DNA of 9,446 bases. Origin: Acidobacteriota bacterium (GTDB lineage: Bacteria > Acidobacteriota > Terriglobia > Terriglobales > Acidobacteriaceae). The notes beneath the pieces are model-generated. The model had not been told where the DNA came from and ran no database searches. It saw only the letters and a list, made by a program, of their open reading frames with translations. Both the position numbers and the translations under genes were made by a program. The DNA is taken from positions 3,669 to 13,114 of the forward strand of contig JAJYZK010000026.1 in assembly GCA_021799945.1 (NCBI GenBank). Direction: 5' to 3'. Below, one piece after another: positions 1 through 6,055 of this stretch. Position 1 is the stretch's first letter, and the number at the start of each line of letters is the position of its first letter.

Positions 1-41
1 CGGGGCATTGTGCGCGAATCGCAACGGGAATCCTGGGGAGA

Positions 42-69
42 GTGCAGAGGCGGGCAACCGCCTCCGCAC
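42..69 (+). other. 12-bp stem-loop with GNRA (GCAA) tetraloop
   Basis: Bases 42-45 pair with 66-69, A46/C65 is a single mismatch, and 47-53 (GAGGCGG) pair perfectly with 58-64 (CCGCCTC) around loop GCAA at 54-57. The closing pair and GNRA loop suggest the structure works as RNA. No T-run follows, so termination is unlikely. Function unknown; a regulatory or mRNA-stabilising element is one possibility. Confidence 0.5.
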
Positions 70-197
70 CTGTTCGAAGCCGGAGATGCCGTCTCAACCC
101 CGCAGGGCCGAAAGGGCCTGACGGTGCGGCGCGGCCGCTGAAGCGGCTCCTCGCCCAACAGAATGTACATGCCCGGAAGTCTTTGCCGAGATCAGGC

Positions 198-216
198 CGG
201 CGGCAGCTAGCCGCCG
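198..216 (+). other. 7-bp stem-loop upstream of the exbD ribosome binding site
   Basis: Bases 198-204 (CGGCGGC) pair with 210-216 (GCCGCCG) around loop AGCTA (205-209). The stem ends 6 bases before the GGAG ribosome binding site (222-225) of the first exbD gene. It could protect the mRNA 5' region or influence translation; the latter is inference. Confidence 0.45.
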
Positions 217-232
217 CATACGGAGCGCAAAC

Positions 233-706
233 ATGGCACTTGCAGTCAGAAACGAAGGCGCAAAGGTTAACTCCAACATCAACGTCACCCCCATGGTCGA
301 CGTCATGCTGGTGCTATTGATCATCTTCATGGTGATCACCCCCATGCTCCAGAACAAGGTGAATGTCCAACTGGCCAAGGTGGCCGACCCCACAGCTATG
401 CCGGACGCCGATAAAGAAGATTCCGTGGTTGTGGCTGTGACCCGGGACGACAAGATTTTTCTGGGGCAGAATCAAGTGTCCATGGCCGACCTGGGCCAGA
501 AGGTTTCGGATCTGTTACAGAACAAGACCGATAAGCAGATTTTCATGCGTTCCGACGCGCGCGCGCAATACGGAACGGTAATGGACGCCATCGACAACTG
601 CCGCGCGGCGGGGGTTGACCAGGTGGGTCTGCTCACAGAGCGGAGGCAGGACGTGAACCAGCCGCCGCCAGCCGCTCCGGCCCCGTCGCCCACCGGCGGT
701 CAGTAG
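233..706 (+). CDS. exbD: ExbD/TolR-family biopolymer transport protein (first copy)
   Basis: A 157-residue ExbD/TolR-family protein, part of the inner-membrane motor that couples proton flow through ExbB/TolQ to a TonB- or TolA-type partner spanning the periplasm. The sequence shows a short cytoplasmic N-terminus, then NINVTPMVDVMLVLLII at about residues 15-31, the family signature leading into the only membrane helix. D23 is the conserved proton-carrying aspartate. The rest is a small periplasmic domain (about 45-135) ending in AGVDQVGLLTE, typical of the family, plus a Pro/Ala-rich tail. Length is normal. The ATG is chosen because GGAG (222-225) lies 7 bases upstream and the signature starts close behind. 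A second exbD follows after 75 bases, so the two are probably co-transcribed. No ExbB is visible; it may lie left of the window. Family certain; transported substrate unknown. Confidence 0.93.
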   Translation: MALAVRNEGAKVNSNINVTPMVDVMLVLLIIFMVITPMLQNKVNVQLAKVADPTAMPDADKEDSVVVAVTRDDKIFLGQNQVSMADLGQKVSDLLQNKTDKQIFMRSDARAQYGTVMDAIDNCRAAGVDQVGLLTERRQDVNQPPPAAPAPSPTGGQ

Positions 707-733
707 GCGAGCCGAAACCGATTCGGGCCGCGC

Positions 734-751
734 CAAGTCCGGCAGGACTTG
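734..751 (+). other. 7-bp intercistronic stem-loop between the exbD genes
   Basis: CAAGTCC (734-740) pairs with GGACTTG (745-751) around the loop GGCA. A weaker stem, CCGAA/TTCGG, lies just before it (712-716 with 722-726). No T-run follows, so the two exbD genes are probably still read through. The hairpins may stabilise or process the message. Confidence 0.4.
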
Positions 752-781
752 AGCGGGTCCCAAAGGAAACGAGGAACAATT

Positions 782-1213
782 ATGGCATTCTCGATGGGTG
801 GCGGCGGGCTCTCCTCCGACATCAACGTAACTCCGCTGATCGACGTATTGCTGGTGCTCCTGATTATCTTTATGGTGATCGTTCCGGTCACTCCGACCGG
901 ACTGGACGCCCTGGTGCCGCAGCCGCCGAAGAATCCGCAAAAGGAGCAGGAAAACGACCGCACGATTGTGGTGGAAATCCTGCATCGGTCAGGCGCTCAA
1001 CCCAGCTACAAAATCAACGACCAGGATGTGCTCCATAACGACCTGGAATCCAAGCTGGAGGGAATCTTCTCCACCCGCGCCGAAAAGGTGATGTTCATCA
1101 AAGGCGATCCGGAGCTGGACTTCGCGGTCGTCGCCGACGCCATCGACATTGGGCACCAGGCCGGCGTAGACCATATTGGATTGATTACGCCGAAAGTGGC
1201 GGCCGGGCAGTAA
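782..1213 (+). CDS. exbD: ExbD/TolR-family biopolymer transport protein (second copy)
   Basis: A 143-residue second ExbD/TolR-family protein. A glycine-rich N-terminus (MGGGGLSSD) leads into INVTPLIDVLLVLLIIFMV, the signature and single membrane helix (about residues 14-32). D21 is the conserved aspartate needed for proton-driven rotation or conformational change. The periplasmic domain closes with AGVDHIGLITPK, matching the end of the first copy, so the two are paralogues that have diverged strongly outside the signature. The ATG at 782 is preferred over an in-frame TTG at 749 because GAGGA (771-775) sits 6 bases before it and the extra residues do not look like an ExbD N-terminus. ExbD acts as a dimer, so the pair may form a heterodimer or serve two partner proteins; the sequence cannot decide this. 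Confidence 0.93.
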   Translation: MAFSMGGGGLSSDINVTPLIDVLLVLLIIFMVIVPVTPTGLDALVPQPPKNPQKEQENDRTIVVEILHRSGAQPSYKINDQDVLHNDLESKLEGIFSTRAEKVMFIKGDPELDFAVVADAIDIGHQAGVDHIGLITPKVAAGQ

Positions 1214-1363
1214 GGCGGCGCCCTGAAACACAGGGCACAGAACATCCCGGCCCCGCCGGGCGGGTAGGCTCGCAAAATGGAATGCGCTTGGCGGGATCGG
1301 CTGTTTTCCCCATGGCAAGTGAAACCCGCGAAGCGTACCCGCCGTCAATTCGGAAACCTACGA

Positions 1364-1396
1364 TCCGGAGCCCCTTTTTCGGCGCTCCGGAATTTT
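1364..1396 (+). terminator. Probable rho-independent terminator of the exbD unit
   Basis: TCCGGAGC (1364-1371) and GCTCCGGA (1384-1391) form a perfect 8-bp stem with a 12-base loop, followed by AATTTTG. The T-run is short and the element is about 150 bases past the exbD stop, so confidence is moderate. Confidence 0.5.
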
Positions 1397-1412
1397 GCTT
1401 CTCACCCGGGCC

Positions 1413-1440
1413 TTGCCTTCACGAAGAAACCAATTACAAT
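1413..1440 (+). promoter_or_regulatory. Sigma70-like promoter for the TPR lipoprotein gene
   Basis: TTGCCT (1413-1418) and TACAAT (1435-1440) are spaced by 16 bases. The -10 box matches consensus at five of six positions and the -35 at four of six. It lies after the probable terminator and about 90 bases before the TPR gene start, so transcription would begin near 1447 with a leader of about 80 bases. No operator is obvious. Confidence 0.55.
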
Positions 1441-1529
1441 CACAGCGCGGCTGAATTACACTTAGACGCCGTCCAACCGGGGAACGCGACGACTGCCGCA
1501 GTCTGGCCAGTGAGGAGATGAGAAGCAGA

Positions 1530-2354
1530 ATGAAGCGAAGCGCGTACTTGGCGGTTTTTGCTGCCGCAACCCTAACGCTGCTGGCCATGACGACCGGTTG
1601 CAGCAAGCTGCGGGCTCGGGATCAGCTTATCAAGGGTGTCCAGGCGTACAAAAACGCCAGGTATGAAGAGGCGATCGATCATTTCCAGAATGCGGAGCGG
1701 CTCGACCCCACCCTGGAGATGGCCCCGCTCTACCTGGCCACCGCCTATGCCTCGCAGGTGGTTCCGGATGCCAACACCCCGGAAAACAACAAGACCGCCC
1801 AGTTGGCGATCCAGGCCTATAAGCAGGTTCTGGTTAAGGATCCGCACGATCTGAACGCGCTGAAGGGAATTGCGGCGGTCTATCTGAACGTCGGCGACAC
1901 CAGCAACGCGAAGGCATGGCAGTTGCAGGTGCTGAAGACCGACCCCAAGGACCCGACCGCCTACTATACGATTGGCGTCATCGACTGGCGGCTCGCGTAT
2001 CGGAATGCCATCCAGACCCGCAACAGCCTCGGCATGCAGGACAATGGCGATATGATCAAGGACAAAGCGGCCTGCCAAGCCCTGCAGGAAAAGAATCAGG
2101 ATCTGGTGTCGGAGGGCATCCAGAATCTCCAGCAGGCCATCAATCTGCGGCCCGCGTACGATGACGCGATGTCCTATCTGGGGCTCTTGTATCGACGCAA
2201 AGCCGACCTGGATTGTGCGGATGACGCCCAGCGCAAAGCCGACCTGGCGACCTTCCAGGAGTGGCTGGACAAAATGATGGCCACCCGCAAGGCGAACGAG
2301 GCGAAACGCAATCAACAGGCCCCGGGCGGCATTGTGATGGACAACAACAAATAG
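1530..2354 (+). CDS. Tetratricopeptide-repeat lipoprotein
   Basis: A 274-residue exported protein of TPR repeats, predicted to be anchored in a membrane on the periplasmic side and to act as a protein-protein scaffold; partner unknown. The N-terminus is basic (MKRSAY), followed by a hydrophobic stretch and a lipobox-like LAMTTGC with C24 as the predicted lipidated residue. The box is imperfect (Thr at -3). TPR-like helical pairs are visible at about 31-60 (AYKNARYEEAIDHFQNAERL, then DP) and about 95-155 (two repeats with KDP and TDP ends), and another covers about 195-235. The tail is charged. An ATG at 1518 is also in frame but touches the GAGGAG motif (1512-1517), whereas the ATG at 1530 is 12 bases away, so 1530 is preferred. 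It has its own promoter and terminator. Its place behind the exbD pair suggests, but does not prove, a link with that motor. Confidence 0.85.
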   Translation: MKRSAYLAVFAAATLTLLAMTTGCSKLRARDQLIKGVQAYKNARYEEAIDHFQNAERLDPTLEMAPLYLATAYASQVVPDANTPENNKTAQLAIQAYKQVLVKDPHDLNALKGIAAVYLNVGDTSNAKAWQLQVLKTDPKDPTAYYTIGVIDWRLAYRNAIQTRNSLGMQDNGDMIKDKAACQALQEKNQDLVSEGIQNLQQAINLRPAYDDAMSYLGLLYRRKADLDCADDAQRKADLATFQEWLDKMMATRKANEAKRNQQAPGGIVMDNNK

Positions 2355-2357
2355 CTT

Positions 2358-2372
2358 GGCGGGCCTTCCGCC
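2358..2372 (+). other. Small stem-loop after the TPR gene stop
   Basis: GGCGG (2358-2362) pairs with CCGCC (2368-2372) around GCCTT, directly after the stop codon. It precedes the main terminator and may add to 3'-end stability. Confidence 0.3.
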
Positions 2373-2386
2373 ACCGGGTCTTATCC

Positions 2387-2424
2387 AGCGGGCTTTGCCT
2401 TCGGGCAAAGCCCGCTTTCGTTTT
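2387..2424 (+). terminator. Strong rho-independent terminator with UUCG tetraloop
   Basis: A perfect 13-bp stem: 2387-2399 (AGCGGGCTTTGCC) pairs with 2404-2416, closed by C(TTCG)G at 2400-2403, the exceptionally stable UUCG-type loop. TTTCGTTTT follows at 2416-2424. It lies 33 bases after the TPR gene stop. On the - strand no T-run follows, so it should act mainly on + transcripts even though the next gene is convergent. The remaining bases to 2513 show nothing. Confidence 0.9.
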
Positions 2425-2513
2425 ACGGCGAGCTTCCTCCGCGGTTTTCCGGTTCCCCGGGTCCGCACCCGAATCCGTCGGCCGCGCCGCGCATCAGCTC
2501 AACAGCCCGTCGA

Positions 2514-3584
2514 TCAGGCGCTCATGGGAGGAACCGATACCCGGCGGCCCGCGCGGAGGCTGGCATAGGCGGCGTCCAACACCAACTGATTCCGCAAGCC
2601 GTTCTCACCCGGGCTGGCGAAGTCGCCGGAGCCATCGCCGGAACCCAGGATGGCCGCGGAGAAGGCGTCCAGCATCATGGAATAAGAGTCTGCATTCGAG
2701 ACCTCCCTTGTCTCGACCGCTCGCCCACCCACCCGCAGGACCACGTCAACCGGATGCTCGACGGTGAGCGCATTCTCGCTGAGGATGACGCCTTCCGAGC
2801 CCACGACCTCCACTAACGAGCGGTAGGAGGAGCGCGTCGTCACCGTGGCTGCGCCGATGCAGCCGCGGCTGAACTCCAGGCCGAGGCACGCCTTGGATTC
2901 CATCGGCCCCGAATGCGCATCGCCCACGCCCACCGCAGTCACGGCGAGCACTTCATCTCCCAGGATGAAGCGCAACGTGTCGATGCAATGAACGCCGACG
3001 TCGCCGATGGGGCCCCCGCAAGCCATGCGAGCGTCGTAGATCCAGGTTCGGGTGGCTTTTTCGGCGTTATAGCAGAATTGCGAATGGCCGAGCACAATCT
3101 CGCCCACGCGCCCCGCCGTCACCCACTCCCGGATCATCCGAACGCTGCGGTTATAGCGGAAGTTTTGCGCGACTCCCAGCAGGCGGCCCGCGCGGCCGGA
3201 GGCCGCCAGCATCGACTGCACCTCCGCGACGTTCATGGCCAGGGGCTTTTCGCAAAGCACCGGCTTGCCCGCTTGTAGGGACAGCAGAACGTGGGGGAGG
3301 TGGAAGGCGTCGGGCGACGCGACAAACACAGCGTCGATCTCCGAGGAGCCGCAAAGCTCTTCGGCCGTCGCGAAGGTGTGGGGAACGTGAAACTGCCGGG
3401 CCGACTTCGCCGCCTCGGCGGCGTCGCGGCGCCAAAGGCCGGCTAGAACGGAGCGCCTGGCCTGCGCAAATGCCGGGGCCAGCCTCTTGGCGGCGTGGAG
3501 GCCGAAGCCGAGGATCCCATAGCGTATCGGGAGAGATCCTTCCTTCCCATCGCCGCCATTCACGTTCACAGGTTCATGGTTCAT
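2514..3584 (-). CDS. Gfo/Idh/MocA-family NAD(P)-dependent oxidoreductase
   Basis: A 356-residue cytoplasmic sugar or cyclitol dehydrogenase-type enzyme. GILGFGLHA (residues 23-31) is the GxGxxA nucleotide-binding loop of the N-terminal Rossmann fold. AVFVASPDAFH (85-95) and CEKPLA (111-116) are the family strand and the EKP motif, with K113 the likely catalytic lysine. GGPIGDVGVHCID (190-202) carries the conserved Asp195 and His199 of the C-terminal alpha/beta domain. Length is normal. The ATG at 3584 is chosen because GAGG precedes it by 5 bases and the Rossmann strand starts soon after; the frame stays open upstream but runs through the palindrome region. Substrate cannot be inferred: the family reduces or oxidises many sugars, inositols and related compounds, and no sugar-pathway genes are near. 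It is convergent with the TPR gene and separated from the surA-like gene by 234 bases, so it is probably expressed on its own. Confidence 0.9.
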   Translation of the reverse strand: MNHEPVNVNGGDGKEGSLPIRYGILGFGLHAAKRLAPAFAQARRSVLAGLWRRDAAEAAKSARQFHVPHTFATAEELCGSSEIDAVFVASPDAFHLPHVLLSLQAGKPVLCEKPLAMNVAEVQSMLAASGRAGRLLGVAQNFRYNRSVRMIREWVTAGRVGEIVLGHSQFCYNAEKATRTWIYDARMACGGPIGDVGVHCIDTLRFILGDEVLAVTAVGVGDAHSGPMESKACLGLEFSRGCIGAATVTTRSSYRSLVEVVGSEGVILSENALTVEHPVDVVLRVGGRAVETREVSNADSYSMMLDAFSAAILGSGDGSGDFASPGENGLRNQLVLDAAYASLRAGRRVSVPPMSA

Positions 3585-3709
3585 GCGCGCCTCGATATCG
3601 CGGATCCCCTCCGCGCGAATGGTGGATCGTGATGGACCGGCGCGTCGCGGCAAAAGGCGCTCCGCGGGCGCGCGAGATTGCGATTCCGAATGACGGAAGG
3701 GGCCTACTG

Positions 3710-3820
3710 AGCATTTTCGGAATACATAGAGACTTTTTGAGAGCCGAAGAGGGTGGCTTTTTCTTGTTGAAAAAGCCACTTGAGTGCATGGCTTCGGTCT
3801 ACAGCGATTCCGAAAATGCT
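3710..3820. repeat. Nested palindrome, 14-bp arms around a central 11-bp hairpin
   Basis: The outer arms AGCATTTTCGGAAT (3710-3723) and ATTCCGAAAATGCT (3807-3820) are perfect inverted repeats. The centre holds GTGGCTTTTTC (3753-3763) and GAAAAAGCCAC (3769-3779) around loop TTGTT. The midpoints of both pairs agree within one base (3765 and 3766). An intermediate pair, CCGAAG (3744-3749) and CTTCGG (3792-3797), extends by three more pairs if G3743 is bulged. The right arm overlaps two bases of the surA-like stop codon. An 11-base direct copy of part of the arm, GCGATTCCGAA, occurs at 3680-3690 and 3804-3814. Possible roles: 3'-end structure of the lptD transcript, a cruciform, or the remains of a small mobile element. 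Confidence 0.7.
3753..3779 (-). terminator. Possible terminator hairpin of the lptD-dsbA-surA unit
   Basis: A perfect 11-bp stem with a 5-base loop, 39 bases past the stop codon of the surA-like gene. On the - strand no clean T-run directly follows, only CCCTCTTCGG, so it is not a textbook intrinsic terminator. The A/T-rich upper stem and its position still make an end-of-transcript role likely. Confidence 0.4.
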
Positions 3821-4922
3821 ACTGCGCTCCATCCTTGAAGATTTGTTCGGCGAGAAAATTTCGGACGCGGGCCTGATCCCGGAGCGTCTCGTAGTATGCG
3901 GCGCGCAGCAATTGGGCCCGGCTGTTGCGCAACTGCTGACGGATATCCTGCTGCACGCGGGGATCTGTCAGTTTGCGCTGGCCGGCGGGCTCCCTTTCAA
4001 TGAGCTTGTAGATGACATATTCGGCGGGAGTTTTCGATCCCGGCGCCATCAAGGGCACCACCTCGGACATCTGCCCGGGCTGCAGCTTGGAAATGACCGC
4101 GTATACGGTGGCGTCGGCGCGCAGGCTCGATTCGGAGATGAAGCCCATGTCTCCGCCGTTGCTGGCGTCGTTGGGATTTTCCGAGAAGTTCATGGCCACC
4201 GTGGCGAAGTCCTCGCCGCTTTCCAGGCGGCTGTGCAGTTCGTCGATCTTGCGCCGCGCCTCTGCGTCGTTGCTCGCCTTGCTGTTCTGCAGGTTGACGC
4301 CCTGCGGCGCATTGGCCGGCTGCGGGGTCACGACGATCTCCGCGATGTTGTAGCGGGGCTCGATGAAGTCGAATTGCGCCTCATTTGCGTTGTAGTAGTT
4401 GGCGATGTCCGCGTCGGTGATGTTGATGCGGGAGATCACTTCCTTGTTCATCAGCTTGTCGGAGGTAAGAGCGCGGCGAATCTGGCTGCGCAACGCGGCC
4501 AGGGTGAGCGAGGAGGCGCGCAACCGGCGTTCGAACTCCTCTTGGGTGTACGGCGCCTTCATCTCCGCCAGCTTGGCGTCGACTTCCTCGTCGCTGGCCA
4601 CCAGGTTCAGTTTGGCTGCTCGCTGCTGCAGAATCTCTTCGTCAATGAGCTGGCGCAGGATGCCCAGCCGGGTGGCGTCCGCCTGTTCCCGGGTGGGAAG
4701 TTCCTTATTGCCGCCCAGGTTATCGCGGTAGAGCGTCTCCACTTCCGAGCGGTAAATCGGGTGACCGTTGACGATGGCGACTACGTCCGGTCCATATGCC
4801 TGCTTACAGCCGGCCGCAAGCAGGCAGGCAGCCAACGAAAAGAAAACGGCAGCCACAGACGCGCCCTTCCGGAGACGCGGTGCGAGAGGATTGGGTTCAT
4901 GATGATTGACGGCTGTTGGCAC
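3819..4922 (-). CDS. SurA/PpiC-like parvulin-domain lipoprotein (periplasmic chaperone)
   Basis: About 367 residues with a SurA-like plan: lipoprotein signal with lipobox LLAAGC (C39), a helical SurA N-terminal-type domain (about 45-170, starting VVAIVNGHPIYRSEVE), a parvulin-like domain (about 190-310) and a C-terminal helix. The parvulin fold is supported by LESGEDFATVAMNFSE and GGDMGF (256-261). The His-containing strands of active enzymes are replaced: YNIAEIVV where xxxHILV is expected, and AEYVIYKLI where xxGYHIIKV is expected. It may therefore be a chaperone without isomerase activity. No ATG is in frame near the start. GTG at 4922 has GGGAGG 11 bases upstream; TTG at 4931 lies only 2 bases from that motif. 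The gene follows the dsbA-like gene by 24 bases and is surely co-transcribed with it. Proposed role: folding of outer-membrane proteins such as the LptD encoded upstream. Confidence 0.85.
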   Translation of the reverse strand: MPTAVNHHEPNPLAPRLRKGASVAAVFFSLAACLLAAGCKQAYGPDVVAIVNGHPIYRSEVETLYRDNLGGNKELPTREQADATRLGILRQLIDEEILQQRAAKLNLVASDEEVDAKLAEMKAPYTQEEFERRLRASSLTLAALRSQIRRALTSDKLMNKEVISRINITDADIANYYNANEAQFDFIEPRYNIAEIVVTPQPANAPQGVNLQNSKASNDAEARRKIDELHSRLESGEDFATVAMNFSENPNDASNGGDMGFISESSLRADATVYAVISKLQPGQMSEVVPLMAPGSKTPAEYVIYKLIEREPAGQRKLTDPRVQQDIRQQLRNSRAQLLRAAYYETLRDQARVRNFLAEQIFKDGAQ

Positions 4923-4946
4923 GCTGCTCAATTCCTCCCGAAAGCC

Positions 4947-5972
4947 CTACTTGCCCGGCGGCGATGAGGAAGTGGGAGTCGCCGGCTGCGCGGGCTTATT
5001 CGGCTGGTCCTCTGGAGGCGGGGTTACGCCTTCCTCCGTCAGGGCGCGGTCGATGGCCGTCCAGAGCACCGGCTGGGAGACCAGGCCGGGGATACGCTCA
5101 CCATCGATAAAAAGCGCCGGGGTGCCCGTAATGTTCAATTTATCGCCCTGCTCCATTGAGGCGCGGATGGCGCTGGTGTCCTGCTTGGCGAGGCACGCAT
5201 CCAGCTTCGAAGAATCCAGCTTTACGATCTCACCCTGCTCGCGCGCAATCCGATCCAACTCCTTGAAAGAGGCCTGCGGATCATGCCCGGCCCCGGTGAT
5301 CGCATCGCGATGCGCATGGACATAGTCAACGAAGCTCCAATACGCGTCGCCGTTTTGCTGCGCCAGACAGTTGCTATCCACCGCCGCGTGCATGGCCCAC
5401 GGGTGGATATCGGTCAGGGGGTAATCCTTATAGACGAACTTGACCAGACCCCGATAGTGTTCGGCGGCGGCCGGAAACAGCTCCTCGTGCATGCTGGCGC
5501 AGTAGGGGCACTCCAGGTCATCGAAGCTGATGATCGTCACTTTGGCTTGAGGATTGCCGCGGATCGGCCGGTTTTCCGTTGGGATGGCGTTGGCGGGGTT
5601 GTTGGCGATGTCGAACTTCTCCAGCCGCGCAATGGTGTTGCCGTCGTCGGAGAGCAGAAAACCCACGGTGCTGGCCTTGCCGGCCCTGGAGAAGGTGACG
5701 GGCAGGCTGCGATAGCCCGGGATGTCGCTGTTCGCCGTCGGCCCGATGGTCACGGAGACATTGATCGGTACGTTGAACTGGGAGCGAATGAGAACCTCGA
5801 TCTTCCGATCCTGCGCGGAGACGGCCGGGGAGACAGCCGTAGACGCAGCCACGGGGGCCGCTTCCAGCGAAGAGGTCTGGGCTCGGCAGCCCGCCGTCAT
5901 TAGACCGATCAGGCAGCAGAATAACGCGCGGCTTAGGGACAATGAGATGGCGTTTCCCCCAGTAAACTTCAT
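4947..5972 (-). CDS. DsbA-like thioredoxin-fold lipoprotein (thiol-disulphide oxidoreductase)
   Basis: A 341-residue predicted periplasmic lipoprotein of the DsbA/Thioredoxin_4 type. Lipobox LMTAGC gives C29 as the lipidated residue. Residues 30-55 are a low-complexity Ala/Ser linker, and 56-130 form an extra domain of unknown role. From about 140 the thioredoxin fold shows FDDLECPYC with the redox pair C155/C158, and NITGTPALFIDG with the cis-proline P285. C202 and C260 may form a second, structural disulphide. After about 315 comes a Pro/Thr/Ser-rich tail. The ATG at 5972 has only a weak ribosome binding site (GGGAAAG about 10 bases away). It lies between lptD (83-base gap) and the surA-like gene (24-base gap). 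Likely job: forming or repairing disulphides in exported proteins, LptD being the obvious candidate. The link to LptD is inferred from gene order and from the cysteines in LptD. Confidence 0.88.
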   Translation of the reverse strand: MKFTGGNAISLSLSRALFCCLIGLMTAGCRAQTSSLEAAPVAASTAVSPAVSAQDRKIEVLIRSQFNVPINVSVTIGPTANSDIPGYRSLPVTFSRAGKASTVGFLLSDDGNTIARLEKFDIANNPANAIPTENRPIRGNPQAKVTIISFDDLECPYCASMHEELFPAAAEHYRGLVKFVYKDYPLTDIHPWAMHAAVDSNCLAQQNGDAYWSFVDYVHAHRDAITGAGHDPQASFKELDRIAREQGEIVKLDSSKLDACLAKQDTSAIRASMEQGDKLNITGTPALFIDGERIPGLVSQPVLWTAIDRALTEEGVTPPPEDQPNKPAQPATPTSSSPPGK

Positions 5973-6055
5973 TAGACCGTCTTTCCCGTTCCCATGTCCA
6001 GCCTGCGCGCCCCCGTGGCTGCTCCGGGGAAAACGGGCTCGCCGGCCCCTTGGAT

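Larger units (their letters stand above)
1..232. other. Unassigned leader region with GC-rich stem-loops
   Basis: No convincing gene. The three + frames give short, arginine-rich or low-complexity peptides that do not resemble the C-terminus of an ExbB/TolQ protein, which would be the expected upstream neighbour. The stretch holds several stem-loops: 42-69 (GCAA loop), about 100-129 (GAAA-type loop), 134-147 (TGAA loop) and 198-216 just before exbD. No U-tract follows any of them, so they do not look like simple terminators. It may be the 5' untranslated or intercistronic part of the exbD transcript. Confidence 0.5.
1214..1529. other. Intergenic region: terminator followed by promoter
   Basis: No gene is supported over these 316 bases; short open frames here lack family features. 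It holds two GC hairpins just after exbD (1220-1225 with 1231-1236, and 1246-1251 with 1255-1260), a probable terminator (1364-1396), and a sigma70-like promoter (1413-1440) for the TPR gene. About 80 bases of likely untranslated leader follow. Confidence 0.6.

Noticed and set aside
72..78. GTTCGAA resembling the T-loop of a tRNA
   Set aside because: The flanking bases do not form a T-stem and no acceptor stem or anticodon arm can be built.
54..130. Possible cobalamin, SAM or glycine riboswitch (GGCAACC, GAAGCCGGAGA and GGGGAGAG fragments)
   Set aside because: Only isolated fragments match; the order and the other conserved blocks of each class are missing.
42..320. A + strand open frame overlapping the start of the first exbD
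   Set aside because: It overlaps the ExbD signature in another frame and gives an Arg-rich peptide without features.
749..781. TTG start extending the second exbD by 11 codons
   Set aside because: The ATG at 782 has a well-spaced GAGGA, and the extension does not resemble ExbD N-termini.
1572..2468. A 298-codon open frame on the - strand opposite the TPR gene
   Set aside because: It mirrors a gene with clear signal, repeats, promoter and terminator; the antisense peptide shows no family motif and spans the strong terminator.
3585..3779. Upstream extension of the oxidoreductase by 65 codons
   Set aside because: It would run through the central hairpin of the palindrome, is Arg/Ser-rich, and the ATG at 3584 has its own GAGG site.
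3780..4967. A 395-codon open frame on the + strand opposite the surA-like gene
   Set aside because: The - strand frame has a lipobox and parvulin motifs; the + frame is a codon-bias shadow in GC-rich DNA.
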